Part shown: in pieces, positions 42,727 through 50,129 of the stretch
How the letters are laid out: each line of letters starts with the position of its first letter
Position numbering within the stretch: position 1 is the first letter of the stretch
From: Coriobacteriia bacterium
Lineage (GTDB): Bacteria > Actinomycetota > Coriobacteriia > Coriobacteriales > Eggerthellaceae
Assembly: GCA_030526515.1 (NCBI GenBank)
Contig: JAUNCQ010000011.1
Span: forward strand, 1 to 50,129
Length of the DNA: 50,129 nt
Direction of reading: 5' to 3'
Translations under genes and position numbers: made by a program
Notes under the pieces: model-generated
The model's input: only the letters and a program-made list of their open reading frames with translations
Told to the model about the DNA's origin: nothing
The model's database searches: none

Positions 42727-42845
42727 GCTCCGCTCCTTTTCGTCCTCCTGCACAGGCATGCGAGCGCGCGATGAACCCCTCACCAGGGGCTTTCGCCCGA
42801 TGTCACACCCATGATTGCAGGATATGTGCATTTCACGTACTTAGA

Positions 42846-42872
42846 TTAGCACTCGAAGGCTTCGGGTGCTAA
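42846..42872 (+). promoter_or_regulatory. CIRCE operator for HrcA
   Basis: TTAGCACTC-N9-GGGTGCTAA matches the CIRCE consensus (TTAGCACTC-N9-GAGTGCTAA) with one change. It lies 48 bases before hrcA, next to a possible -10 (TAGATT, 42842-42847). The HrcA repressor should bind here, giving autoregulated heat-shock control of the hrcA-dnaJ transcript. Confidence 0.92.
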
Positions 42873-42919
42873 AATTCCACTATTACTGAACAGTTCCGCA
42901 CATCTGAAGGGCGAAAGGG

Positions 42920-43999
42920 GTGGCCGCAGGCATGCTTTCAGACCGACGTCAGCGCGTCTTGGCCGCGCTCATCGAAGAATACGTGGCCCGGGCGCTGCCC
43001 GTGGGATCCCGTACGCTGACCGAGCGCTACGCCCTGGGCGTCAGCCCCGCCACCGTGCGCAACGAGCTGTCGGCGCTGGAGGAGGAGGGCTACATCAGCC
43101 AGCCCCACACCTCCGCCGGCCGCGTGCCCACGGACTTCGGATACCGCACGTTCGTGGACGGCCTGATCGCTGACGGCCTGGTGGCAGCGGGGGATGAGTA
43201 TCGCCGCACCGTGGCCGAGCTGCGGTCCTGCGCCACCGAGCTTGACGGACTGATGGAGCGCACCTCCGCGGCACTGGCCCGCATGACCGACTGCCTGAGC
43301 ATTGTCCTGGCGCCGTCGGTCCTGAGCCTGAGCATCCGGCAGATCACCTTGGTCAGCCTGACGGACACCAGCGTCCTGCTGGTGCTGGTCACCGAAGACG
43401 CCCAGGTCCTGAACCGCCACATGGAGTTCACCGCGCCCATCAGCCCCGATGACCTTTCGCTGGTCCAGCGCTACCTGAACCAGGTGCTGACCGGCGCCAC
43501 CCTGGCCGAGCTGGAAGGCGGCCTGCAGTCCGCGCTGCGCCAGTCGCTGGCGGATCCGCTGGTACGCGCCGTGCTGGACGAGGTGGTGGCCTGCCTGCGC
43601 CAGGGCCAGCAGAGCGCCGCGCACCAGCACGCCCATCGCGTGGGCATGCGAGGCCTCATGGCCCAGCCGGAGTTTTCCCGCTCCGCCGCGCTGCTGCCGC
43701 TGGTCCAGGTGCTGGAGGATGACACGGTCCTCATGCGCATCCTGGGCGACGCATCCTCCGCGGACATGCCCACGGTGACCATCGGCCGGGAAAACCGCGC
43801 CGAGGGCCTGGAGGGTGTTTCCGTGGTGGCAAGCCGCTATGGTCGGGGCGAAAGCGCCGGCGTGGTGGCGGTCATAGGCCCCACCCGCATGGACTACAGC
43901 CGCGTCATCAACGCGGTGCGCGTGGCCAGCAGCGCCCTGGGGGACGACCCGGATGGGGGAGCGGATGTTTCGCCCCCTGGATCTGACCAGGCGCAATAG
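42920..43999 (+). CDS. hrcA: Heat-inducible transcription repressor HrcA
   Basis: A 359-residue repressor with the N-terminal winged helix (LSDRRQRVLAALIEEYVARALPVGSR, at residues 6-31; VSPATVRNELSALEEEGYISQPHTSAGRVPT follows) and the GAF-like HrcA domain (RQITLVSL, VLVLVTEDAQV, IGRENRAEGLEGVSVV). It binds the CIRCE site upstream and represses the operon until heat stress. GTG 42920 has GAAGGG at eight bases; an ATG four codons on (42932) is the alternative start. dnaJ follows 110 bases downstream. Confidence 0.93.
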   Translation: MAAGMLSDRRQRVLAALIEEYVARALPVGSRTLTERYALGVSPATVRNELSALEEEGYISQPHTSAGRVPTDFGYRTFVDGLIADGLVAAGDEYRRTVAELRSCATELDGLMERTSAALARMTDCLSIVLAPSVLSLSIRQITLVSLTDTSVLLVLVTEDAQVLNRHMEFTAPISPDDLSLVQRYLNQVLTGATLAELEGGLQSALRQSLADPLVRAVLDEVVACLRQGQQSAAHQHAHRVGMRGLMAQPEFSRSAALLPLVQVLEDDTVLMRILGDASSADMPTVTIGRENRAEGLEGVSVVASRYGRGESAGVVAVIGPTRMDYSRVINAVRVASSALGDDPDGGADVSPPGSDQAQ

Positions 44000-44109
44000 G
44001 CGGCGCCTAAGCGGAAGGAACCGCTGGCGCTACCCGAGGCGCCAGCACCACTGATTGGAAACAACGGGCGAAGGCCCGATCGCAACTTAAAGGAAAGAGG
44101 CATGTAAGC

Positions 44110-45240
44110 ATGGCAAACGATCTGTACGAGGTCCTGGGGGTCTCCCGCGACGCATCGGCCGACGAAATCAAGAAGGCCTTCCGCAAGAAGGCACGCACCC
44201 TGCATCCGGACGTGAACAAGGAGCCGGACGCCGAGGAGAAGTTCAAGGAGCTCAACGAAGCCTACGACGTGCTGTCCGACGCCAACAAGCGCGCCCAGTA
44301 CGACCGCTTCGGCACCATCCCCGGCGCAGGCGGCCCGGGCGGCGGCTACGGCGGCGGCTTCGTGGACCTGGAGGACCTGTTCGGCGGCGGCATGGGAGAC
44401 ATCTTCAGCAGCTTCTTCGGCGGCAACGGCGGCGGTGGCCGCAGGGTGCGCACCGAGGGCCGCGACATGAACATCGGCCTGCGCCTGACCCTGGAGGAAG
44501 TGGCCACCGGCGTCAGCAAGCCCATTGCCTACGACCGCCTTGCCACCTGCGACGACTGCCACGGCACCGGCCTGGGCGAAAACGGCCGCAAGGTCACCTG
44601 CGGCAACTGCAACGGCACCGGCCGCGTGGTCACCGTGCAGCAGACGTTCCTGGGCAACATGCAGTCCGCCACCACCTGCCCCGAGTGCCAGGGCCTGGGC
44701 ACCACCGTCGAGAACCCCTGCCCCGAGTGCGAGGGCCAGGGCCGCGTGCCCGACCGCCAGCACCTGGACATCAAGGTCCCGGCGGGCATCCGCGACGGCC
44801 AGCAGCTGCGCGTCAGCAAGATGGGCGAGGCCGGCGCCATGGGCGCGGAGTCCGGCGACCTGATCGTGAACATCCGCGTGCAGCCGCATGACTTCTTCCA
44901 GCGCGACGGGGACAACCTGCACGCCGCCGCCACCATCAACATGGTCCAGGCAGCCCTGGGCGCCGAGATCACCATCGACGGCATCCTTGAGGACGAGGTC
45001 GTGAACGTGCGCATCCCCGAGGGCTGCCAGAACGGCCAGGTCATCCGCGTGCGCAACCACGGCATGCCCAAGTTCCGCTCCGACAACCGCGGCGACCTGT
45101 ACATGCACATCAGCGTGGAGATCCCCAAGAAGCTTTCCAAGAAGGAGCGCGAGCTGCTGGAGAAGCTGGCCGAGGAAATGGGCACCAGCGTGTCCGAGTC
45201 CCGCAGTCCGCTGCAGAAGCTCCGCGACGCGTTCAACTAA
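44110..45240 (+). CDS. dnaJ: Chaperone DnaJ
   Basis: A 376-residue co-chaperone that stimulates DnaK ATPase and delivers clients. It has the J domain with HPD at 32-34, a Gly/Phe-rich linker, and four CXXCXGXG zinc repeats ([32 protein letters not shown]), then the C-terminal substrate domains. This is the full type I form. dnaK and grpE are not in the window. AGAGG lies nine bases before ATG 44110; an ATGTAA start-stop sits between them at 44102-44107. Confidence 0.95.
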   Translation: MANDLYEVLGVSRDASADEIKKAFRKKARTLHPDVNKEPDAEEKFKELNEAYDVLSDANKRAQYDRFGTIPGAGGPGGGYGGGFVDLEDLFGGGMGDIFSSFFGGNGGGGRRVRTEGRDMNIGLRLTLEEVATGVSKPIAYDRLATCDDCHGTGLGENGRKVTCGNCNGTGRVVTVQQTFLGNMQSATTCPECQGLGTTVENPCPECEGQGRVPDRQHLDIKVPAGIRDGQQLRVSKMGEAGAMGAESGDLIVNIRVQPHDFFQRDGDNLHAAATINMVQAALGAEITIDGILEDEVVNVRIPEGCQNGQVIRVRNHGMPKFRSDNRGDLYMHISVEIPKKLSKKERELLEKLAEEMGTSVSESRSPLQKLRDAFN

Positions 45241-45249
45241 GCGGCAGCC

Positions 45250-46044
45250 ATGAGCCTTCAGCACTTCTACCTGGAAGACCAGGTCATAGCAGATCAGGGC
45301 GAAAACGAGTTCGAGCTGCGCCTGCTCCCGGAGGACGCCAAGCACCTGCAGGTCCTGCGCATGGGCCCTGGCGAGCACATTGCCGTGGTTGACGCGGCCC
45401 AGGACTACTTCGAGTGCGAGATCGTGAGCGTGACGGCCGGCATCCCCACGGTGCGCATTGCCCAGCACCTGGACGCCGGCGCCGAGCGTCCGCAGGTCCT
45501 GCTGTTCCAGGGCCTGGCCAAGGGCGACAAGATGGAGACGGTCATCCGCCATGCCACCGAGCTGGGCGTGGCGGGTTTCGTCCCGCTGGCCTGCGCCCGC
45601 TCCGTCATGAAGCTGGACCCCAAGAAGGCCCCCAAGAAGATCGAGCGCTGGCAGTCCATTGCCAAGAGCGCCGCGACCCAGTCCGGGCAGCCTCGCATCC
45701 CCGAGGTGCTGAGCCCCATGACCGTCAAGCAGGCCTGCGGCGCCCTGGCCGGCGCCACCTGCGTGTGCGTGTGCTGGGAGGAGGCTCCGCAGACCGTCAA
45801 CATGCGCCAGGCTATCGAAGCCGGCCTGAAGGCGTGGCAGCAGGAGCCCGCCGACGCCCGCATTGCCGTGGTGGTGGGCCCCGAGGGCGGCCTGACCTCC
45901 GACGAGGTGGACCTGCTGCTGGCCGCCAATCCGGCGGCGCGGCTGGTTTCCCTGGGCCCGAGCATCCTGCGGACCGAGACCGCGGGCATAGTGGCCCCCG
46001 CCCTGGCCCTGTACGAGCTGGGCGGACTGGGAGGTCGAGCATGA
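45250..46044 (+). CDS. rsmE: 16S rRNA (uracil1498-N3)-methyltransferase
   Basis: A 264-residue SPOUT methyltransferase that modifies U1498 in the 30S decoding region using SAM. It has an N-terminal PUA-like part (QHFYLEDQVIA, LPEDAKHLQVLRMGPGE) and the C-terminal knot motifs (GLAKGDKMETVIRHATELGV, AVVVGPEGGLTSDEV, VSLGPSILRTETAGIVA). The dnaJ-rsmE-mtaB order is common in Gram-positives. Nine bases follow dnaJ; its stop overlaps the mtaB start (ATGA). Confidence 0.94.
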   Translation: MSLQHFYLEDQVIADQGENEFELRLLPEDAKHLQVLRMGPGEHIAVVDAAQDYFECEIVSVTAGIPTVRIAQHLDAGAERPQVLLFQGLAKGDKMETVIRHATELGVAGFVPLACARSVMKLDPKKAPKKIERWQSIAKSAATQSGQPRIPEVLSPMTVKQACGALAGATCVCVCWEEAPQTVNMRQAIEAGLKAWQQEPADARIAVVVGPEGGLTSDEVDLLLAANPAARLVSLGPSILRTETAGIVAPALALYELGGLGGRA

Positions 46045-47282
46045 GGTTCTGCTGCGTGAACCTGGGCTGCAAGGTCAACCGCGTCGAGACTGACGCGGTG
46101 GCCGCCTGGCTCATCAACGAAGGCAACGGCGAAACCACCCAGGAGGACGCCGACCTGATCATCGTGAACACCTGCACCGTCACCGGCGAGGCCGATAAGA
46201 AGACCCGCAAGGCCGTGCGCCACGCCCTGCGCGTGAACGACCATGCCCAGGTGGTGGTCACCGGCTGCGCGGCCGCCATCGACGCCGAGTTCTACGAAGG
46301 GCTGGACCCCCGCGTGGAGTTCGTTCCCAAGGGCCAGCTGATGGACCGCACCTTCGAGCAGGCCCACGTCACCGAGCGCGCCCGCGTGCTGGCGGGCGAT
46401 GCCTTCCGCACCCGCGTGGGCGTGAAGGTCCAGGACGGCTGCAACAACGCCTGCACCTACTGCATTGTCCACGTTGCCCGTGGCAAGTCCGTGAGCCGCC
46501 CCAGCGCCCAGATCGTGGAGGAGTGCGTGGCCCTGGCCGACGCCGGCGTGCGAGAGATCGTCCTGTCCGGCATCAACCTGGGCTCCTACTGCGAAGGCCA
46601 GCGCCGCGACCCGGACGCCCTGCGCCTGCCGAGCCTGCTGCGCCAGATCCTGGAGTCCACCGCCGGCACGGGAGCCGACGGCGCCCCGCGGGTTCGCTAC
46701 CGCATAGGCTCCGTGGAGCCCCGCGACGTGACTCCCGAGCTCATGGAGCTCATGGCCGCCAACCCGGAGCGCCTGTGCCGCCACCTGCACCTGCCCCTGC
46801 AAAGCGGCAGCTACAAGGTACTGAAGGAGATGGCCCGTCCCTACGACGCCGCCTTCTTCACGGACCTGGTGGAACGCTTCCACGAGCAGGTCCCGGGCAT
46901 GGCCCTGTCCACCGACGTCATAGTAGGCTTCCCGGGCGAAACCGAAGAGGACTTCCAGCAGACCCTGAACGTATGCCGCGCATGCGGCTTCATGAAGATC
47001 CACGTGTTCCCGTACTCCCTGCGCGCCGGCACGCCGGCCGCGGAGCGCACGGACCAGATTGCCCCCGAGGTCAAGGCCGACCGCGCCGCACGGCTGCGCG
47101 CCCTGTCCGACGAGCTGGCCGCCGCCGACCAGGCGCGCCGCGCCGGCACCACCGAATGGGCGCTGGTCGAAGGCCCTGGCCGCGCCACCGTGGAAAGCTA
47201 CCACGAGGTGACGGTGGGGGAGGACGTGGCCGACGGCGATTTCGTCCTATGGAGCTGGCCTTGCGGGGATGCCGATGACTAG
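46041..47282 (+). CDS. mtaB: tRNA t6A37 methylthiotransferase MtaB
   Basis: A 413-residue MiaB-family radical SAM enzyme that adds a methylthio group to t6A37 of tRNAs. Three N-terminal Cys (NLGCKVN, NTCTVTG, VTGCAA) hold the auxiliary cluster and CNNACTYC holds the SAM cluster. HLHLPLQSGS and DVIVGFPGETEEDF are further family motifs, followed by a short TRAM-like end. It overlaps rsmE by four bases. The high-GC codon use is like its neighbours. Confidence 0.94.
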   Translation: MRFCCVNLGCKVNRVETDAVAAWLINEGNGETTQEDADLIIVNTCTVTGEADKKTRKAVRHALRVNDHAQVVVTGCAAAIDAEFYEGLDPRVEFVPKGQLMDRTFEQAHVTERARVLAGDAFRTRVGVKVQDGCNNACTYCIVHVARGKSVSRPSAQIVEECVALADAGVREIVLSGINLGSYCEGQRRDPDALRLPSLLRQILESTAGTGADGAPRVRYRIGSVEPRDVTPELMELMAANPERLCRHLHLPLQSGSYKVLKEMARPYDAAFFTDLVERFHEQVPGMALSTDVIVGFPGETEEDFQQTLNVCRACGFMKIHVFPYSLRAGTPAAERTDQIAPEVKADRAARLRALSDELAAADQARRAGTTEWALVEGPGRATVESYHEVTVGEDVADGDFVLWSWPCGDADD

Positions 47283-47336
47283 ACGTTTGCGCCCGTCAGG
47301 CTGCATGTTCGCGGATTGTTTGCTAGAATGCGCCTG

Positions 47337-48305
47337 ATGAGTACCGAAGATTCACATATTACGCTGACCGTGCCGGAAGGCGTGTCCATGGCGGGCATAG
47401 TTGGCCCCGCTGACGACCACCTGCGGCTGATCCAGTCGGCGTTCGCAACCCGCATCACCGTGCGGGGCAACCAGATTGCGCTCGCAGGCGACTCCATTGA
47501 GGTCCAGAGCCTGACGGCGCTGTTCAGCGACCTGATCAAGCTTTCCGCCGACGGCGAGCTGCCGACCTTGGACTACGTGCGCCGGTCCATCGACCTGCTG
47601 CGCACGGCCGAGTTCAGCCCGACGGCGCTGCGGGAGGACATCCTGCTGACGTACCGTGGCAAGGCCATCCGTCCCAAGACTACCGGCCAGAAGCGCTACG
47701 TGGACGCCATCCGCCGCAACACCATCACCTTCGGCATTGGCCCCGCCGGCACCGGCAAGACCTACCTTGCCATGGCCATGGGCATGGCGGCGCTGAAGCG
47801 CAAGGAGGTCGGGCGCCTGATCCTGACCCGCCCCGTGGTGGAGGCGGGCGAGAACCTGGGCTTCCTTCCCGGCACGCTGACCGAGAAGATCGACCCTTAC
47901 ATTCGCCCCCTGTACGATGCGCTGTACGACATGACGGACATGGAGCGCGCCAACGCCATGCTGGACAACGGGATCATCGAGATCGCGCCGCTGGCCTTCA
48001 TGCGCGGCCGCACACTGAACGACAGCTTCATCATCCTGGATGAGGCCCAGAACACCACCCCCGAGCAGATGAAGATGTTCCTGACCCGCCTGGGCTTTGG
48101 CTCGAAGATGGTCATCACGGGAGACATCACCCAGCTCGATCTGCCCCACGGCGTGTCCGGCCTGAAGCAGGTCCGCGGGGTGCTCAAGGACGTTGACGAC
48201 ATTGCGTCCTGCGATTTCACGGGCAAGGACGTGGTGCGCCACTCGCTGGTGGCGGCCATCGTGCGCGCCTATGACCAGGCGGCCGGCAAGAACGTCGGCC
48301 GCTAG
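47337..48305 (+). CDS. PhoH-like ATPase
   Basis: A 322-residue PhoH protein. It has an N-terminal KH-like part ([14 protein letters not shown]), Walker [30 protein letters not shown], Walker B with [23 protein letters not shown], and [13 protein letters not shown]. Function is thought to be RNA-related, next to YbeY and Era in ribosome maturation. I place the start at ATG 47337. TAGAAT at 47324-47329 ends seven bases before it, with no Shine-Dalgarno, so the mRNA may be leaderless. In-frame TTG 47316 and ATG 47328 are alternatives. Confidence 0.88.
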   Translation: MSTEDSHITLTVPEGVSMAGIVGPADDHLRLIQSAFATRITVRGNQIALAGDSIEVQSLTALFSDLIKLSADGELPTLDYVRRSIDLLRTAEFSPTALREDILLTYRGKAIRPKTTGQKRYVDAIRRNTITFGIGPAGTGKTYLAMAMGMAALKRKEVGRLILTRPVVEAGENLGFLPGTLTEKIDPYIRPLYDALYDMTDMERANAMLDNGIIEIAPLAFMRGRTLNDSFIILDEAQNTTPEQMKMFLTRLGFGSKMVITGDITQLDLPHGVSGLKQVRGVLKDVDDIASCDFTGKDVVRHSLVAAIVRAYDQAAGKNVGR

Positions 48306-48340
48306 CCCTGCTGCCTAACGGAAAGGAACCCCAACACCCC

Positions 48341-48889
48341 ATGGACATACAGTTCAACTATGAGTATCGCGAAGACCAGGTCCGTGCGTTTCCGCTGGAG
48401 GAGCTGGCGGTCTTTGCCCTTCAGCTCGAAGAGGTGGAAGACAATGTGGAGGCGTCCGTCACGTTCGTGGACAACGAGCAGATGGCGCGGTTGAACGAGG
48501 AGTACCGGGGCAAGGTGGGACCCACCGACGTGCTGTCCTTCGAATGCGACGGCCTGGACGACGACGGGTTCCCGGATCCGTTCGCGGAGGCCTTCGAGGA
48601 GGAGGAGCTGCCGTTCCAGCTGGGCGACATCGTCATTGCGCCGGACGTTGCCGAGGAGCAGGCCAAGAAGTTCAACACCACCTTCGAGGGCGAGATGAGC
48701 CTGCTGCTGGTCCATGGCCTGCTGCACCTGTGCGGCTACGACCACATCGAGGACGATGAGGCCGAGGTCATGAAGCAGAAGGAGCGCGACATCCTGACCG
48801 CCTGGGGCGCCCACCAGGGCGACGACACCGCCGTGCAGACCCTGATCCTGCTGGAGCACCCGCACCACGGCCGCAACGGCGAAGAGTAG
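48341..48889 (+). CDS. ybeY: Endoribonuclease YbeY
   Basis: A 182-residue UPF0054 metalloprotein for 16S rRNA 3'-end processing and ribosome quality control. The zinc motif HGLLHLCGYDH (H-x3-H-x5-H) is intact, preceded by LNEEYRGKVGPTDVLSFE. The acidic insert (DDDGFPDPFAEAFEEEELPF) and a short C-terminal tail after LTAWG make it longer than the ~155-residue norm. It lies 36 bases after phoH. Confidence 0.93.
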   Translation: MDIQFNYEYREDQVRAFPLEELAVFALQLEEVEDNVEASVTFVDNEQMARLNEEYRGKVGPTDVLSFECDGLDDDGFPDPFAEAFEEEELPFQLGDIVIAPDVAEEQAKKFNTTFEGEMSLLLVHGLLHLCGYDHIEDDEAEVMKQKERDILTAWGAHQGDDTAVQTLILLEHPHHGRNGEE

Positions 48890-49051
48890 CGGGCGTCAGG
48901 CGCGGACGGTCGGTCGCCGCGCAGGCGCGGCAGGCGCGGCTGCACGGCCGGGGATTTCGCCCACGCGCTCTTTTACCTGACGGGCGGCATTTTCGCCCCC
49001 TGAATGCGAACCCGCGGCTTGGCGGCCGCGGTACGAATAGAGGAGATTCAC

Positions 49052-50083
49052 ATGGATGCATTTGACAAGCTCGAGGAGCTGGAGCGGCTGGAGGAGCTGG
49101 CTGAGGCCGGCGAGCTGAGCGCCGAAGACGAGCAGCGCCTGATGGAGGCCATGGGCGGCTTTGCGGTGCCGAACAGGGCCGAGGGCTTCAAGTCCGGCTT
49201 CGTGACGCTGGTGGGCCGCCCGAACGCGGGCAAGTCCACGCTGCTGAACGCCATCATGGGCAAGAAGATCGCCATCACGTCCAGCACGGCTCAGACCACG
49301 CGCCATCGCTTCCGCGCGGTGCTGACCAAGGAGGACTTCCAGATGGTCATCGTGGACACGCCGGGCCTGCACAAGCCCATTGACGCGCTGGGCGAGGAGC
49401 TGAACACGTCCGCGCTGAAGGCGCTGGAGGACGTGGACGTGGTCGCGATGCTGATCGACTGCGGCCAGCCCATCGGCAAGGGCGACCGCTGGGTTGCCAA
49501 GCAGGTTCAGGCGTGTCGCGCCAAGAAGATCTGCGTGCTGAGCAAGACCGACACGGCCAACCGCGAGCAGATCGCCAAGCAGATCCAGGCTGCCGAGGAG
49601 CTGGGCCAGTGGGACGCCATGGTCGGCCTGTCCTCCGTGACCGGGCGCAACGTCGACGCGTTCATCGAGGAGGTCACCTACTTCCTGCCCGAGGGTCCCG
49701 CGTGGTTCCCGGCGGACATGGAGACGGACCAGCCCATGGAGGTCATCATCGCGGAGTTCATTCGCGAGAAGATCCTGCGCACCATGCACGACGAGGTGCC
49801 CCACGCGATCGGCGTGATGGTCGAGGAGATGGAGTGGAACCGCAAGTCAAAGACGCAGTCGATCCGCGCCATCATCTACGTTGAACGCGAGAGCCAGAAG
49901 GGCATCATCATCGGCAAGAAGGGCGCGTCCATCAAGCGCATCGGCTCCGAGGCACGCCACGACCTGGAGGTGCTGCTGGGCTGCAAGGTGTTCCTGGACC
50001 TGCAGGTGAAGGTCAAGAAGAATTGGCGCCGCGACGCGAACCAGATCCGCCGCTTCGGCTACGGCGAGGGCATGCAGCTGTAG
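49052..50083 (+). CDS. era: GTPase Era
   Basis: A 343-residue ribosome-assembly GTPase that binds 16S rRNA. It has G1 GRPNAGKS (55-62), the AQTTRHR switch I, G3 DTPGLHKP, G4 as SKTD rather than the usual NKxD, and the C-terminal KH domain (IIGKKGASIKRIG). An acidic N-terminal extension of about 45 residues (repeated LEELE) precedes the GTPase domain. AGAGGAG lies seven bases before ATG 49052; an in-frame start at 49004 would add unrelated residues. A GC-rich repeat-like tract follows to the window end. Confidence 0.93.
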   Translation: MDAFDKLEELERLEELAEAGELSAEDEQRLMEAMGGFAVPNRAEGFKSGFVTLVGRPNAGKSTLLNAIMGKKIAITSSTAQTTRHRFRAVLTKEDFQMVIVDTPGLHKPIDALGEELNTSALKALEDVDVVAMLIDCGQPIGKGDRWVAKQVQACRAKKICVLSKTDTANREQIAKQIQAAEELGQWDAMVGLSSVTGRNVDAFIEEVTYFLPEGPAWFPADMETDQPMEVIIAEFIREKILRTMHDEVPHAIGVMVEEMEWNRKSKTQSIRAIIYVERESQKGIIIGKKGASIKRIGSEARHDLEVLLGCKVFLDLQVKVKKNWRRDANQIRRFGYGEGMQL

Positions 50084-50129
50084 GCTTCGGCCGCGGCCGG
50101 CGCGGCGCTGCGGCTGCGGCCGGCGCGGC

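Noticed and set aside
1-50129. CRISPR arrays, tRNA or rRNA genes, intact insertion sequences or integrases
   Set aside because: I saw no regularly spaced direct repeats, no cloverleaf or rRNA-like sequence, and no transposase or integrase motif in any frame.
50084-50129. GC-rich repeats at the window end (GCGGCCGGCGCGGC)
   Set aside because: Cut off by the window edge; cannot be told from ordinary high-GC intergenic sequence.

Overview
The window looks like a high-GC Gram-positive chromosome of the Coriobacteriia, most likely an Eggerthellaceae relative. The evidence is a Tat-exported flavoprotein reductase paired with a membrane-anchored multihaem cytochrome c, a CIRCE-controlled hrcA-dnaJ-rsmE-mtaB-phoH-ybeY-era housekeeping run, and secreted proteins built from FN3 and Ig-like modules. 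This is inference from gene content; no rRNA is present to confirm it.

Layout. (1) About 0.3-10.1 kb is an AT-richer, single-strand polysaccharide cluster: priming sugar-phosphate transferase, two GT4 glycosyltransferases, a heparinase-like lyase, the WecC/WecB pair that makes UDP-ManNAcA, a Wzy-like polymerase and a Wzx-like flippase. (2) 10.2-13.9 kb holds two decayed genes (a secreted FN3 protein and an N-acetylmuramoyl-L-alanine amidase), then a large secreted beta-propeller protein. (3) 14.0-15.3 kb is an orphan radical SAM/SPASM peptide maturase. (4) 15.5-22.1 kb is a defence island. Four tightly packed minus-strand genes encode RloA-like ATPase, RloB-like protein, TM-NUDIX protein and CD-NTase (CBASS cyclase); a plus-strand protein with a Vsr-like nuclease tail lies beside them. 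Non-coding, apparently decayed DNA flanks the nuclease gene on both sides. (5) 23.0-25.2 kb holds a 56-residue peptide with its own promoter and terminator, and a secreted repeat protein. (6) 25.3-27.8 kb is the respiratory flavoprotein and pentahaem cytochrome pair. (7) 28.1-34.6 kb carries five Nif11-leader RiPP precursor genes in two loci, around a decayed hybrid histidine kinase, NDH-2, a small unknown protein and a YtcJ-like amidohydrolase. (8) 35-42.7 kb is nitrilase, M20 dipeptidase, SPFH protein, EamA exporter, secreted-type 5'-nucleotidase family protein, NAD(P)HX epimerase and a NUDIX hydrolase. (9) 42.8-50.1 kb is the heat-shock, translation and ribosome-maturation run.

The strongest lead is the Nif11 precursor family. 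Three precursors at two loci share one exact cysteine spacing (C-x5-C-x6-C-x5-C-x5-C) despite otherwise divergent cores. The other two are a tandem duplicate with nucleotide-identical leaders and cores that differ almost only by amino-acid-changing substitutions. No maturase or transporter adjoins them; the radical SAM/SPASM enzyme at 14 kb is the only candidate in the window. The second lead is the compact operon that joins an RloAB (AbiL-like) pair to a CBASS cyclase and TM-NUDIX effector.
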